DNA from: Streptomyces zhihengii
GTDB lineage: Bacteria; Actinomycetota; Actinomycetes; Streptomycetales; Streptomycetaceae
Length of the DNA: 64,000 nucleotides
Direction: 5' to 3'
Assembly: GCF_016919245.1 (NCBI RefSeq)
Contig: NZ_JAFEJA010000002.1
Coordinates: forward strand, 1,490,501-1,554,500
Below the pieces are notes generated by a model that saw nothing but the letters and a program-made list of their open reading frames with translations, ran no database searches and was not told the DNA's origin. Shown here piece after piece: positions 34,890 through 41,529 of the stretch. A program made the translations under genes and the position numbers. Position 1 is the first letter of the stretch; every line of letters starts with the position of its first letter.

Positions 34890-35417
34890 TCAGGAGGGGC
34901 GGGTGAAGAGACCGGCCAGGGTGTCGGTGGAGATCAGCAGGACGCCGGTGACGACGGCGACCAGCCCCGCCGCGAACGCGGCCGGCAGCTCGGGCGGCAG
35001 CGCGGCGCCGGGGCCCGCGGCCGCCGCGGCGGCGCCGAGGCCGCACACGGCCAGCAGCACGCCGTTGCGCACCAGGTGCGCGGGGCCCACCGGTGTGCGC
35101 GAGGCGCCGAAGCAGGCGCACGAGACGTCGTCGTCCCGGCGGATCAGGACGACCAGCACCGCCGTGAAGGCCGCGATCAGGGCGGCGGCGCCGAGGAAGG
35201 CGGCGACACCGGCCGGTCCGGGCAGCCAGACCAGCGCGATCGCGGAAGTCTCGGCGGCGATCACGGCCGCGCCGACCGGCCCCGCGAGGCGGCGGGGCAC
35301 GATGCCGAGGTCCGCGACGGTCCCGGTGATGCCGCCGGGCGCGCGCAGTTTGCCGGTGACCGAGGCCAGCAGGGTCAGGGCCAGGGCGCACCGTGCGCCG
35401 AAGAGCAGGTATTCCAT
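34890..35417 (-). CDS. MauE/DoxX-family redox membrane protein
   Basis: This 175-residue polytopic protein has four to five helices, beginning YLLFGARCALALTLLASVTGK as in the MauE/DoxX family. A cytosol/membrane-boundary segment DDDVSCACFG holds the family Cys pair (Cys100, Cys102). MauE is thought to pass oxidising or reducing equivalents to MauD. Neither methylamine dehydrogenase subunit gene is present, so this copy serves another substrate, most simply the Cys-rich peptide encoded upstream. A strong hairpin separates the two genes. Confidence 0.85.
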   Translation of the reverse strand: MEYLLFGARCALALTLLASVTGKLRAPGGITGTVADLGIVPRRLAGPVGAAVIAAETSAIALVWLPGPAGVAAFLGAAALIAAFTAVLVVLIRRDDDVSCACFGASRTPVGPAHLVRNGVLLAVCGLGAAAAAAGPGAALPPELPAAFAAGLVAVVTGVLLISTDTLAGLFTRPS

Positions 35418-35472
35418 GTCTCCCGTCCTGTCCGTCCCGGATTCCGGGCCGGCCCCCGGCGGGCCGGCGGTG

Positions 35473-35509
35473 CCGGGTCCCGGCGGCGGGCGGTGCCGCC
35501 GGGACCCGG
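35473..35509 (-). terminator. Hairpin attenuator between the peptide gene and its processing genes
   Basis: A perfect 15-bp stem (left arm 35473-35487, right arm 35495-35509) with a 7-nt loop starts 17 bp after the peptide stop codon. No U-tract follows. Placed between a small highly expressed precursor and its maturation genes, it probably acts as a partial terminator or mRNA 3'-end stabiliser. Confidence 0.7.
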
Positions 35510-35525
35510 TGGTGCGGCCGGTCCG

Positions 35526-35726
35526 TCAGCAGGCCCCGTAGACCACGGTGACCGTGCAGGTCGGCGCGGCGGCGCAGTTCCAGGAGCAGCAGAAGCGGGT
35601 GTACAGGTTCTCGCCCGAACACCAGCTGGAGCTGCCGGCCGGGCACGCGCACGCGGCGGCCGCGGTCTCCTGGGGCAGGACCCGTGCGAACGCGCGGCCG
35701 GCGAAGGCGGACAGACTCTTGACCAT
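35526..35726 (-). CDS. Cys-rich secreted peptide precursor (66 aa, 8 Cys)
   Basis: A near-ideal ribosome site (GGAGGA) precedes the ATG at 35726. The N-terminal ~24 residues are a basic, weakly hydrophobic leader (MVKSLSAFAGRAFARVLPQE) ending in TAAAA, a plausible signal-peptidase site. The remaining ~42 residues hold all eight cysteines at 26, 28, 36, 46, 47, 51, 57 and 66, with Trp35, Trp49 and several Tyr/Phe. The neighbours supply oxidative folding (MauE/MauD-like), export (ABC) and cleavage (S26). No lanthipeptide, lasso or radical-SAM enzyme is nearby, so disulfides are the expected modification. I know of no named family; the CCSWNC core distantly recalls MauA. Confidence 0.8.
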   Translation of the reverse strand: MVKSLSAFAGRAFARVLPQETAAAACACPAGSSSWCSGENLYTRFCCSWNCAAAPTCTVTVVYGAC

Positions 35727-35816
35727 TAGGTTCCTCCGATGACGTGGAATGACGAGTACGGCTGTTCGGGAGCTCCCTTGATCGTGCGCGGGACAACGTA
35801 ACGACGGCCCGCCGGA

Positions 35817-35832
35817 AACGTCTAGACCAATA
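35817..35832 (-). promoter_or_regulatory. DasR-box-like (dre) site in the peptide-operon promoter
   Basis: Read on the minus strand the site is ATTGGTCTAGACGTTT (35831-35816), matching about 12 of 16 positions of the dre consensus centred on TGGTCTAGACCA. On the same strand TAGACG and TACGTT, 18 bp apart, form a plausible -35/-10 pair, which places the box over the -35. The start codon is about 90 bp downstream. Binding by DasR is inferred. Confidence 0.5.
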
Positions 35833-35934
35833 GCCGCCCCGGGGTCCGGCCGGGCGCCGCGGTTCGCCGGGTCCGCCGCAGGTGGCGGACGAAGAGCAGC
35901 AGGTGGGCGCGACGGTGCCACGAAATTGGTCTAG

Positions 35935-35950
35935 TCCATATGGTGATACG
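35935..35950 (+). promoter_or_regulatory. Second DasR-box-like (dre) site, DUF4230 side
   Basis: ATTGGTCTAGTCCATA matches about 12 of 16 dre positions, including the TGGTCTAG core. It lies about 76 bp before the DUF4230 start and 117 bp from the first site, in the 299-bp divergent region. The rest of this region (35727-36025) shows no open frame of note. Confidence 0.5.
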
Positions 35951-36025
35951 GGCCGGGGCGAACGAGGCGCCCTCCGGGCGGAGTTGGCCCGGCCTGATCC
36001 GCGGTGGCGCGGGCATCCGTTCGCT

Positions 36026-36715
36026 ATGACGAAGCTTCTGCGCAAGAGTGACGGCTCCGCCCCGGAGCCCGCCGTCGTGCGTGGCGCCCGGCGCACGGTC
36101 GCGGTCGTCGTTGCCGCGCTGGTGTGCCTGGCCCTGGTGGTCACCCTGCTCGTGGGGTTCAACCCGTTCGGGGGCCTGGGCGACCTGTTCGGCGAGCGGA
36201 CCGAGGACCGGACCGGCCCCGTCCTGCTGAAATCCGTCCGCGACCTCGACCGCTACGAGGGCGCGGCAGGCGACTTCCAGGTCGTCGTCGACCTGGAGAA
36301 GGACACCAAGTTCCTCCCGGACGCCATCCGGGGAACCCGCACCCTCTTCGTCGGCGCCGGCAGTGTCTCGGCCTACGTCGACTTCGGATCCCTCCGCGAG
36401 GACAGCGTCCGCGTGAACGACGACCGCACCGAGGCGACCGTCCGACTGCCGCACGCCCGCCTGGGATCCGCCGCCCTCGACCCGGACCGCTCCTACGCGG
36501 TCTCCAAGGAACGCGGCCTGCTGGACCGGCTCGGCGACCTGTTCTCCGACAACCCGGCCGACGAGCGCGCCGTCCACCGGCTCGCCGCCGACCACATCGA
36601 CAAGGCCGCCCGCGAGAGCGGCCTGACCGCCCGCGCGGAGAAGAACACCACCGCCATGCTGGAGGGCCTGCTCGGCTCCCTCGGCTTCCGCTCGGTGACG
36701 GTCGTCTACGGCTGA
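36026..36715 (+). CDS. DUF4230 membrane-anchored protein
   Basis: This 229-residue protein has one N-terminal transmembrane helix (about 26-48, VAVVVAALVCLALVVTLLVG) and a ~175-residue extracytoplasmic domain. The domain contains DFQVVVDLEKDTKFLPDAI, GTRTLFVGAGSVSAYVDF and VTVRLP-like strands, typical of DUF4230. Function is unknown. It is divergent from the Cys-rich-peptide operon and shares its regulatory region with two dre-like sites. Start M is taken at MTKLLRK; a longer frame from 35882 would cover the dre site and lacks a ribosome site. Confidence 0.78.
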   Translation: MTKLLRKSDGSAPEPAVVRGARRTVAVVVAALVCLALVVTLLVGFNPFGGLGDLFGERTEDRTGPVLLKSVRDLDRYEGAAGDFQVVVDLEKDTKFLPDAIRGTRTLFVGAGSVSAYVDFGSLREDSVRVNDDRTEATVRLPHARLGSAALDPDRSYAVSKERGLLDRLGDLFSDNPADERAVHRLAADHIDKAARESGLTARAEKNTTAMLEGLLGSLGFRSVTVVYG

Positions 36716-36795
36716 CCGCGCCCTTCCGGTCCACGGCCGACCGCGGTCGGCCACGGCCGGCCGGAGCGCCGGAGGCCGTGGAAGGCCCCGAACAC

Positions 36796-36830
36796 ATCGC
36801 CGCCCACCCGGTGTCCGGGTGGGCGGCGAT
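36796..36830. terminator. Bidirectional hairpin terminator
   Basis: A perfect inverted repeat with 16-bp arms (36796-36811, 36815-36830) and a TGT loop lies between the DUF4230 stop and the stop of the converging small membrane protein. Confidence 0.8.
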
Positions 36831-36848
36831 CTCGTTCCCCGCGACGCG

Positions 36849-37022
36849 TCAGCGGCGGCGGCCGGTGCGCAGTGCGCCGCCCACCCCCGCCACGTGCAGC
36901 GCCAGGCACATCAGCCCCAGCAGCATGATGTTGCCCGACGAGAACACGTCGTTGGTGCCGAGATCGGCGGCGTTGATGAGGAAGGAGATGAAGAACAGAA
37001 CGGCGGCGGCGATACCCAGCAT
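36849..37022 (-). CDS. Small two-helix membrane protein
   Basis: This 57-residue protein has two hydrophobic segments (residues ~2-18 and 32-50) joined by a polar loop NAADLGTNDVFSSGN, and a basic C-terminus (RTGRRR). A GAGGAG ribosome site precedes the ATG at 37022. It looks like a genuine small conserved membrane protein, but I cannot name a family. Confidence 0.68.
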   Translation of the reverse strand: MLGIAAAVLFFISFLINAADLGTNDVFSSGNIMLLGLMCLALHVAGVGGALRTGRRR

Positions 37023-37132
37023 GGAACAACTCCTCTGTGCGCGGGGACGGATCGCTTTGGTGCAACCGTGCGTGTGCCCCGGGAAAGCGCTCGCAGACAC
37101 GTTCGATGTGAGTTGTGTGCGGGCCGGGGCCG

Positions 37133-37717
37133 TCAGGCCGTCGGGGCGGGGCCCGGGGGCAGGTGGACGGTCATGACGAGGTGGCAGGTCCCGGTTCCCG
37201 CGCCGCGGTAGGTGTGCGGGGCGTCGCCGTCGAAGGTGGCGGTCTGGCCCGTCTCGACGGGGTGTTCCGTGCCGTCGACGACCAGGGTCATCCGGCCGCC
37301 GGTGACGCTGACGGTCTCCACGACGCCCGCCTGGTGCGGGTGGCTGGTGTACTCCTCGCCGGGCTCCAGTCTCCAGCGCCAGACCTCGACCGGAGCCGCC
37401 CCCGTGGTGGTGAGCATCAGCCGGGCCTCGCCGCCCCGTTCGCCCGCCCACAACGGCATCACGGCATCGGCGGACACCACCCGGACCCTGCTGTGGGCCG
37501 GGCCCTCCAGCAGGGCGGACACCGAGACGCCGAGGGTGTCGGCGAGCCGGACCAGGGTGGCGAAGTTGGGGTTGCCCTGGGCCTTCTCCAGGCCGACCAG
37601 CGCCCCCTTGCTGACCTTGGCGCGCCGGCCCAGTTCGTCGAGGGACAGGCCCGCGCGGGTGCGCGCGGCCCGGACGTTGTGGGCGAGCGTGCGCAGTGCC
37701 GCCTCGGCTTCGGGCAT
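37133..37717 (-). CDS. XRE-family regulator with C-terminal cupin
   Basis: This 194-residue regulator has an N-terminal XRE HTH (about residues 12-66, AGLSLDELGRRAKVSKGALV) and a cupin barrel (about 110-180) with EEYTSHPHQAGVVETV and GDAPHTYRG, as in PuuR/SutR-like sensors. It is divergent from the B3/B4-domain gene, and direct repeats fill the space between. It probably senses a small metabolite and regulates both. Confidence 0.88.
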   Translation of the reverse strand: MPEAEAALRTLAHNVRAARTRAGLSLDELGRRAKVSKGALVGLEKAQGNPNFATLVRLADTLGVSVSALLEGPAHSRVRVVSADAVMPLWAGERGGEARLMLTTTGAAPVEVWRWRLEPGEEYTSHPHQAGVVETVSVTGGRMTLVVDGTEHPVETGQTATFDGDAPHTYRGAGTGTCHLVMTVHLPPGPAPTA

Positions 37718-37741
37718 CCGGTCACCGTCCTGACAAGGGGA

Positions 37742-37799
37742 TCATTCCAATGCACCGTCCGGTCATTCAATTGACAGGCGGCGGTCGGTTCATTGTACG
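37742..37799. promoter_or_regulatory. Direct-repeat operator and -35/-10 promoter for the B3/B4 gene
   Basis: Two 11-bp direct repeats, TCATTCCAATG (37742-37752) and TCATTCAATTG (37763-37773), are spaced 21 bp, with a third partial copy (TTCATTGTACG) near 37789. TTGACA (37771-37776) overlaps the second and is followed after 17 bp by TGTACG. These are likely binding sites for the divergent XRE-cupin regulator. Confidence 0.5.
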
Positions 37800-37836
37800 G
37801 TCGGGTCGTTCCGACGTGAAAGCAAGGGAAGTCCTC

Positions 37837-38556
37837 ATGACCGTCCTCCGTATCGCCCCCGCCGTGGCCGACGCCTTCCCCGACACCCTGATCGCCCTGG
37901 TCACCGCCGCCGGCATGCGCGGGCACGAGCCCTGGCCCGCCACCGACGCGGCCGTGCGGGAGCTGGAGCGGCAGCTCGCCGACGGGCGCCGGCAGCCCGC
38001 GGGCGAGGACGATCCGCGCATCGCCTCCTGGCACGCCGCCTACCGCTCCTTCGGCACCAACCCCCGCCGCGTGCGCCCGAGCGTCGACGCGCTGGGGCGC
38101 CGGCTGGCCAAGAAGGGTGTGCTGCCGCGCATCAACGCGGCCGTCGACTCCTACAACACCGTCTCCGTCGGCCACGGCCTTCCCGCGGGCGCCTTCGACC
38201 TCGACCGCGTCGTCGGGGACATCGACATCCGCCACGCGGACGGCGGCGAGGGGTTCACCCCGCTCGGCGAACCGGACACCGTCGAGAACCCGAAGCCCGG
38301 CGAGATCGTCTACGCCGACGCCGCCGGTGTGCTGACCCGCCACTGGAACCACCGCGACGCCCACCGCACCCGCGTCACCGAGGACTCCACCCGTGTCGTC
38401 TTCGTCCTGGAGACCCTGCGCGCCACCCCCGACGGGGACGTCCTGAGGGCCGCGGCCCACGAGTTGCAGGGCCTGCTCCTGCCGCACGCCGAGCGGACGG
38501 CGGTGTACTTCCTCGACCCCGCCCGGCCCGAGGCCGACATCGCGGCCGGCCGGTAG
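37837..38556 (+). CDS. B3/B4 tRNA-binding-domain protein
   Basis: This 239-residue protein is a stand-alone B3/B4 domain, the editing-type domain found in phenylalanyl-tRNA synthetase beta. Recognisable parts are SWHAAYRSFGTNPRRVRPSV, LPRINAAVDSYNTVSVGHGLP and GEIVYADAAGVLTRHWNHRDA, then ETLRATPDGD. Such proteins may edit mischarged tRNA or bind amino acids; roles are not well established. The ATG has AAGGGAAG upstream. Confidence 0.82.
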   Translation: MTVLRIAPAVADAFPDTLIALVTAAGMRGHEPWPATDAAVRELERQLADGRRQPAGEDDPRIASWHAAYRSFGTNPRRVRPSVDALGRRLAKKGVLPRINAAVDSYNTVSVGHGLPAGAFDLDRVVGDIDIRHADGGEGFTPLGEPDTVENPKPGEIVYADAAGVLTRHWNHRDAHRTRVTEDSTRVVFVLETLRATPDGDVLRAAAHELQGLLLPHAERTAVYFLDPARPEADIAAGR

Positions 38557-38596
38557 CGGCGCGGGGTGCCGGCCGCGGATCCCCGCATGTCAGGGC

Positions 38597-38640
38597 CCGG
38601 CCGGGGCAGCCGGTCAGGGAACCCCGGCCGGGGCAGCCGG
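38597..38640 (+). repeat. Two direct copies of a 17-bp GC-rich repeat
   Basis: CCGGCCGGGGCAGCCGG occurs at 38597-38613 and 38624-38640 (27-bp period) in the gap between the B3/B4 gene and the next hypothetical gene. It may act as an RNA hairpin in the leader or be a minor duplication. Confidence 0.5.
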
Positions 38641-38705
38641 CCGGGGGACGCGTGAACCGATCCCGGGCGGCCCGCAGCGGCCGCCCCCGCCGAGAGGACG
38701 TCAGG

Positions 38706-39155
38706 ATGGCCGATGGGCAGGCAGTGGCCGGCAGCGAGGGGACGCCGCGGTTCCCGGGTGTGGTGGAGCCGCTGATGGACATGGAGCTGCGGATGCTCGT
38801 CCGGCTGGTGGACCAGGACGAGGAGAACCGGTCCCACTTCGGGGTGTCGCTCAACATTCCCGGCGGGGTGATCTACGGGCAGGTGGTCAGCCGCGACGCC
38901 TACGCGCGGGAGTGGGAGTCCTCCCTGCGCGGCCTTCCCGGCGCCGGCGCCGAGGGCCTGGCCCGTATCCCGCGCCTGATCGACGAGGTCGTCGAAGGCC
39001 GGCGGGACGAGCGCGAGGCCGACCCGCTCCCGAGGTGGGTCCACCTGCGGAATGCCACGTTCCTCACCGGCGCCACAGCCCAGACGATGCACTACGAACT
39101 GTGGCGCGGACGCCTCGCCGACGTCGTCGGCTGGTCGCTGTCCATCCCCTCCTGA
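38706..39155 (+). CDS. Hypothetical cytoplasmic protein
   Basis: This 149-residue soluble protein of balanced composition contains VEPLMDMELRMLVRLVDQDEENR, FGVSLNIPGGVIYGQVVSRDAY and LPRWVHLRNATFLTG. GAGAGGA lies upstream of the ATG. The regular pattern suggests a real beta-barrel or gas-vesicle-accessory-like small domain, but I do not recognise it. It is monocistronic. Confidence 0.65.
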   Translation: MADGQAVAGSEGTPRFPGVVEPLMDMELRMLVRLVDQDEENRSHFGVSLNIPGGVIYGQVVSRDAYAREWESSLRGLPGAGAEGLARIPRLIDEVVEGRRDEREADPLPRWVHLRNATFLTGATAQTMHYELWRGRLADVVGWSLSIPS

Positions 39156-39251
39156 ACGGCCCCTCCGCACCCGGCGACACGCCGTCGCAAGGGGGAACTC
39201 CGAGGGCCCGCGGGGCGCTCGCCCGGGCATGTGCCCCGCTCCGCCGAGCCC

Positions 39252-39289
39252 TTGACACGCTCATCACCACTTGTATGGTCTAGGCCAAC
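39252..39289 (+). promoter_or_regulatory. LPMO promoter with overlapping DasR-box-like site
   Basis: TTGACA (39252-39257) and TATGGT (39274-39279) are 16 bp apart. A dre-like site TATGGTCTAGGCCAAC (39274-39289, 11 of 16 consensus positions including TGGTCTAG and CCA) overlaps the -10. This matches the known arrangement in Streptomyces chitinase promoters, where DasR represses. The remainder of the 313-bp gap (39156-39468) holds a ~180-nt leader with no other clear element. Confidence 0.7.
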
Positions 39290-39468
39290 AGAACTCGCCG
39301 CTCCGTTTGGGGAGTTGATCCCTTCGCGGGGGAGACACCCCCTGCCCGGATGGCGAGCGCGCGTCACCTTCCGCCTCTTGGCCCCACCCAACGAGAGGCC
39401 GGCCCGGCGCGTGCGGTCCCCCCACTCGACCGCACGCGACCGGACGGCCAGATGTGAAGGAGTTCCCC

Positions 39469-39987
39469 ATGCACGCCAGCAGGAAGACGGCTGCCCTTCT
39501 CGGCGCCGTGCTCGCCCCCGTCGTCGCGCTCACCCTCCCCGCGGGGACGGCGAGCGCCCACGGCTACATCTCTGATCCGCCCAGCCGCCAGGCGCAGTGT
39601 GCCGCGGGCACGGTGTCCTGCGGAGACATCAGCTACGAACCGCAGAGCGTCGAGGGCCCCAAGGGGCTGACCAGTTGCAGCGGCGGCAACAGCCGCTTCT
39701 CCGACCTGGACGACGACGGCAAGGGCTGGACCGTCACCCCCGTCCCGAAGAACGCCACGTTCTCGTGGAAGCTGACCGCCCGCCACGCCACCAGCACCTG
39801 GGAGTACTTCGCCGGCGGGCAGCGCATCGCCCAGTTCGACGACGGCGGCGCACAGCCCGGCGCGGTCGTGAACCACCAGGTCGACTTCGGCGGCCTGAGC
39901 GGGCAGCAGAAGGTGCTCGCCGTCTGGAACGTCGCCGACACCGACAACGCCTTCTACGCCTGCATCGACGTCAACGTCGGCGGCTGA
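39469..39987 (+). CDS. AA10 lytic polysaccharide monooxygenase (chitin-active type)
   Basis: This 172-residue precursor has a 30-residue signal peptide cut before HGYISDPPSR, so His31 becomes the N-terminal residue of the copper histidine brace. The second ligand is His106 in TARHATSTW, with the axial aromatic near NAFYACIDV. Conserved Cys pairs are present. The protein is a single AA10 domain without a binding module, like Streptomyces CHB proteins. It oxidatively cleaves crystalline chitin. The start is at 39469, eight bases after GAAGGAG. It is followed 142 bp later by a chitinase. Confidence 0.93.
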   Translation: MHASRKTAALLGAVLAPVVALTLPAGTASAHGYISDPPSRQAQCAAGTVSCGDISYEPQSVEGPKGLTSCSGGNSRFSDLDDDGKGWTVTPVPKNATFSWKLTARHATSTWEYFAGGQRIAQFDDGGAQPGAVVNHQVDFGGLSGQQKVLAVWNVADTDNAFYACIDVNVGG

Positions 39988-40128
39988 CACACCACTCGGG
40001 GCCGGTCCCGTCACGGGACCGGCCCGCCCGGCCGGCGATCCGGCCCCCTCCAGGCGCACCCCGGCGTCCCCCCACACGCACGCCCCTGCGCCGCCGCACA
40101 TCCCCCCACACCCCACAGGAGCGACACC

Positions 40129-40863
40129 GTGCACCGACGCATCCTCGGACTGCTCGCCGCCACCGGCGCGGCCGCGGCCCTCTGCACCCTGACCCTCGCC
40201 CCCTCCGCCTCCGCCCAAAAGGCGGGAAGCGGGACCGACGCCGCCGCGTTCGTGGTCAGCGAGGCGCAGTTCAACGAGATGTTCCCGAACCGGAACGCCT
40301 TCTACACCTACAGCGGCCTCACCGCCGCGCTCGACGCCTACCCCGGGTTCTCCAACACCGGCAGCGACACCGTGAAGAAGCAGGAAGCCGCGGCCTTCCT
40401 CGCCAACGTCAGCCACGAGACGGGCGGCCTCGTCCACATCGTCGAGCAGAACCAGGCCAACTACCCCCACTACTGCGACACCACCCAGCCGTACGGCTGC
40501 CCGGCCGGCAACGACAAGTACTACGGCCGCGGCCCGGTCCAGCTGAGCTGGAACTTCAACTACAAGGCCGCGGGCGACGCCCTCGGCATCGACCTGCTGA
40601 ACAACCCCGACCTCGTGCAGAACGACGCGGCCGTCGCCTGGAAGACGGGCCTGTGGTACTGGAACACACAGAGCGGTCCGGGCACCATGACGCCCCATGA
40701 CGCCATGGTCAACGGTGCCGGCTTCGGCGAGACCATACGCGCCATCAACGGCAGCCTGGAGTGCAACGGGGGCAACCCGGGGCAGGTCCAGAGCCGGATC
40801 GACAACTACCAGCGCTTCACCCAGCTCCTCGGCGTCGAACCCGGCGGCAATCTGAGCTGCTGA
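40129..40863 (+). CDS. GH19 chitinase
   Basis: This 244-residue secreted enzyme has a signal peptide (~29 residues, cleavage near ASA-QKA) and a GH19 catalytic domain. It has Glu97 in SHETGG as acid and Glu106 in HIVEQN as base, nine residues apart as in ChiG/ChiC. YYGRGPVQLSWNFNY follows. There is no chitin-binding module, resembling ChiG-type enzymes. A GTG start follows CAGGAG. It acts with the LPMO on chitin outside the cell; cotranscription from the dre-controlled promoter is plausible. Confidence 0.93.
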   Translation: MHRRILGLLAATGAAAALCTLTLAPSASAQKAGSGTDAAAFVVSEAQFNEMFPNRNAFYTYSGLTAALDAYPGFSNTGSDTVKKQEAAAFLANVSHETGGLVHIVEQNQANYPHYCDTTQPYGCPAGNDKYYGRGPVQLSWNFNYKAAGDALGIDLLNNPDLVQNDAAVAWKTGLWYWNTQSGPGTMTPHDAMVNGAGFGETIRAINGSLECNGGNPGQVQSRIDNYQRFTQLLGVEPGGNLSC

Positions 40864-40896
40864 CGCCCGGGGCCCACCGGCGGCCCCGTCCGCACC

Positions 40897-40932
40897 GTGC
40901 CGCCCGTCGCGCTCCCGCGCCGCGGGCGGCAC
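40897..40932. terminator. Hairpin between chitinase and HxlR genes
   Basis: GTGCCGCCCG (40897-40906) pairs perfectly with CGGGCGGCAC (40923-40932). It lies 34 bp after the chitinase stop and 27 bp before the converging HxlR stop. Confidence 0.6.
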
Positions 40933-40958
40933 CCGCCGTCCCCGGGCCCGCCCCCGGG

Positions 40959-41324
40959 TCAGGCGTCGGCGGGGGAGCGGTCGAGGTTCTCCTCGACCCA
41001 GGCGCGCAGCGCGCCGAGCGGGACGGCCGCGCCCTGCCCGAGCGCCGTCAGCTCGTACTCGACGTGCAGCGGCACCGCCGGGTAGACCGTCCGGTCCACC
41101 AGACCGGCGCCCTCCAGCCGGCGCAGCGTCTGGGTGAGGACCTTCGGGCTGACACCCTTCAGCCGCCGCTGCACCGCGCCGAACCGCTGCGGCCCGCCCT
41201 CCAGCGCCCCGATCGCGAGCGCCGCCCACTTGTTCGCCAGCAGGTCGAGCATGGCCCGGCAGGGGCACTGCGCCTCGTACACGTCGTGGGGGTCGTGCTC
41301 GCCGTTGGTGCACCGCGTGGTCAT
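40959..41324 (-). CDS. HxlR-family regulator
   Basis: This 121-residue winged-helix regulator has CPCRAMLDLLANKWAALAIG, then PQRFGAVQRRLKGVSPKVLT (recognition region) and GLVDRTVYPAVPLHVEYELT, the full HxlR signature. It has three Cys in the N-terminal 25 residues (CTNGEH, CPC), which may sense oxidants or quinones. AGGAG precedes the ATG. It is divergent from a quinone-oxidoreductase-like gene, its likely target. Confidence 0.9.
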   Translation of the reverse strand: MTTRCTNGEHDPHDVYEAQCPCRAMLDLLANKWAALAIGALEGGPQRFGAVQRRLKGVSPKVLTQTLRRLEGAGLVDRTVYPAVPLHVEYELTALGQGAAVPLGALRAWVEENLDRSPADA

Positions 41325-41341
41325 GGCGCCGCTTCTCCTTC

Positions 41342-41413
41342 GGGACTCTGCGTACGTCCGGGACGCTGAGGGTGTCCGGGACTCTTCATGCTTCAGGGAC
41401 TCTTCATACTTCC
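41342..41413 (-). repeat. Four tandem 18-bp repeats in the hxlR leader
   Basis: Units start at 41342, 41360, 41378 and 41396, each opening with GGGAC. The last two differ at one position in 17. On the minus strand they lie between the likely promoter and the hxlR ribosome site, and a short in-frame ORF (41389 to 41321, 22 codons) runs through them to overlap the hxlR ATG. Confidence 0.7.
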
Positions 41414-41529
41414 CAAAAGGTAGCAGTGTCCCTTGCGGGTAACTACACCCTCATGGTTAGCGTGCGGGAGGCGCGCCGGACAGCGGCGTGCGGCGGTGAG
41501 AACCGCGAACACCGGATCAGGAGTCAGAT

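Noticed and set aside
34160..35417. Methylamine utilisation (mau) operon
   Set aside because: MauE- and MauD-like genes are present, but there is no heavy- or light-chain dehydrogenase, amicyanin or MauG gene in the window.
31538..35726. Lanthipeptide, lasso peptide or sactipeptide cluster
   Set aside because: No LanB/LanC/LanM, lasso B/C proteins, radical-SAM or YcaO genes are near the Cys-rich precursor; only thiol-redox, export and signal-peptidase genes are present.
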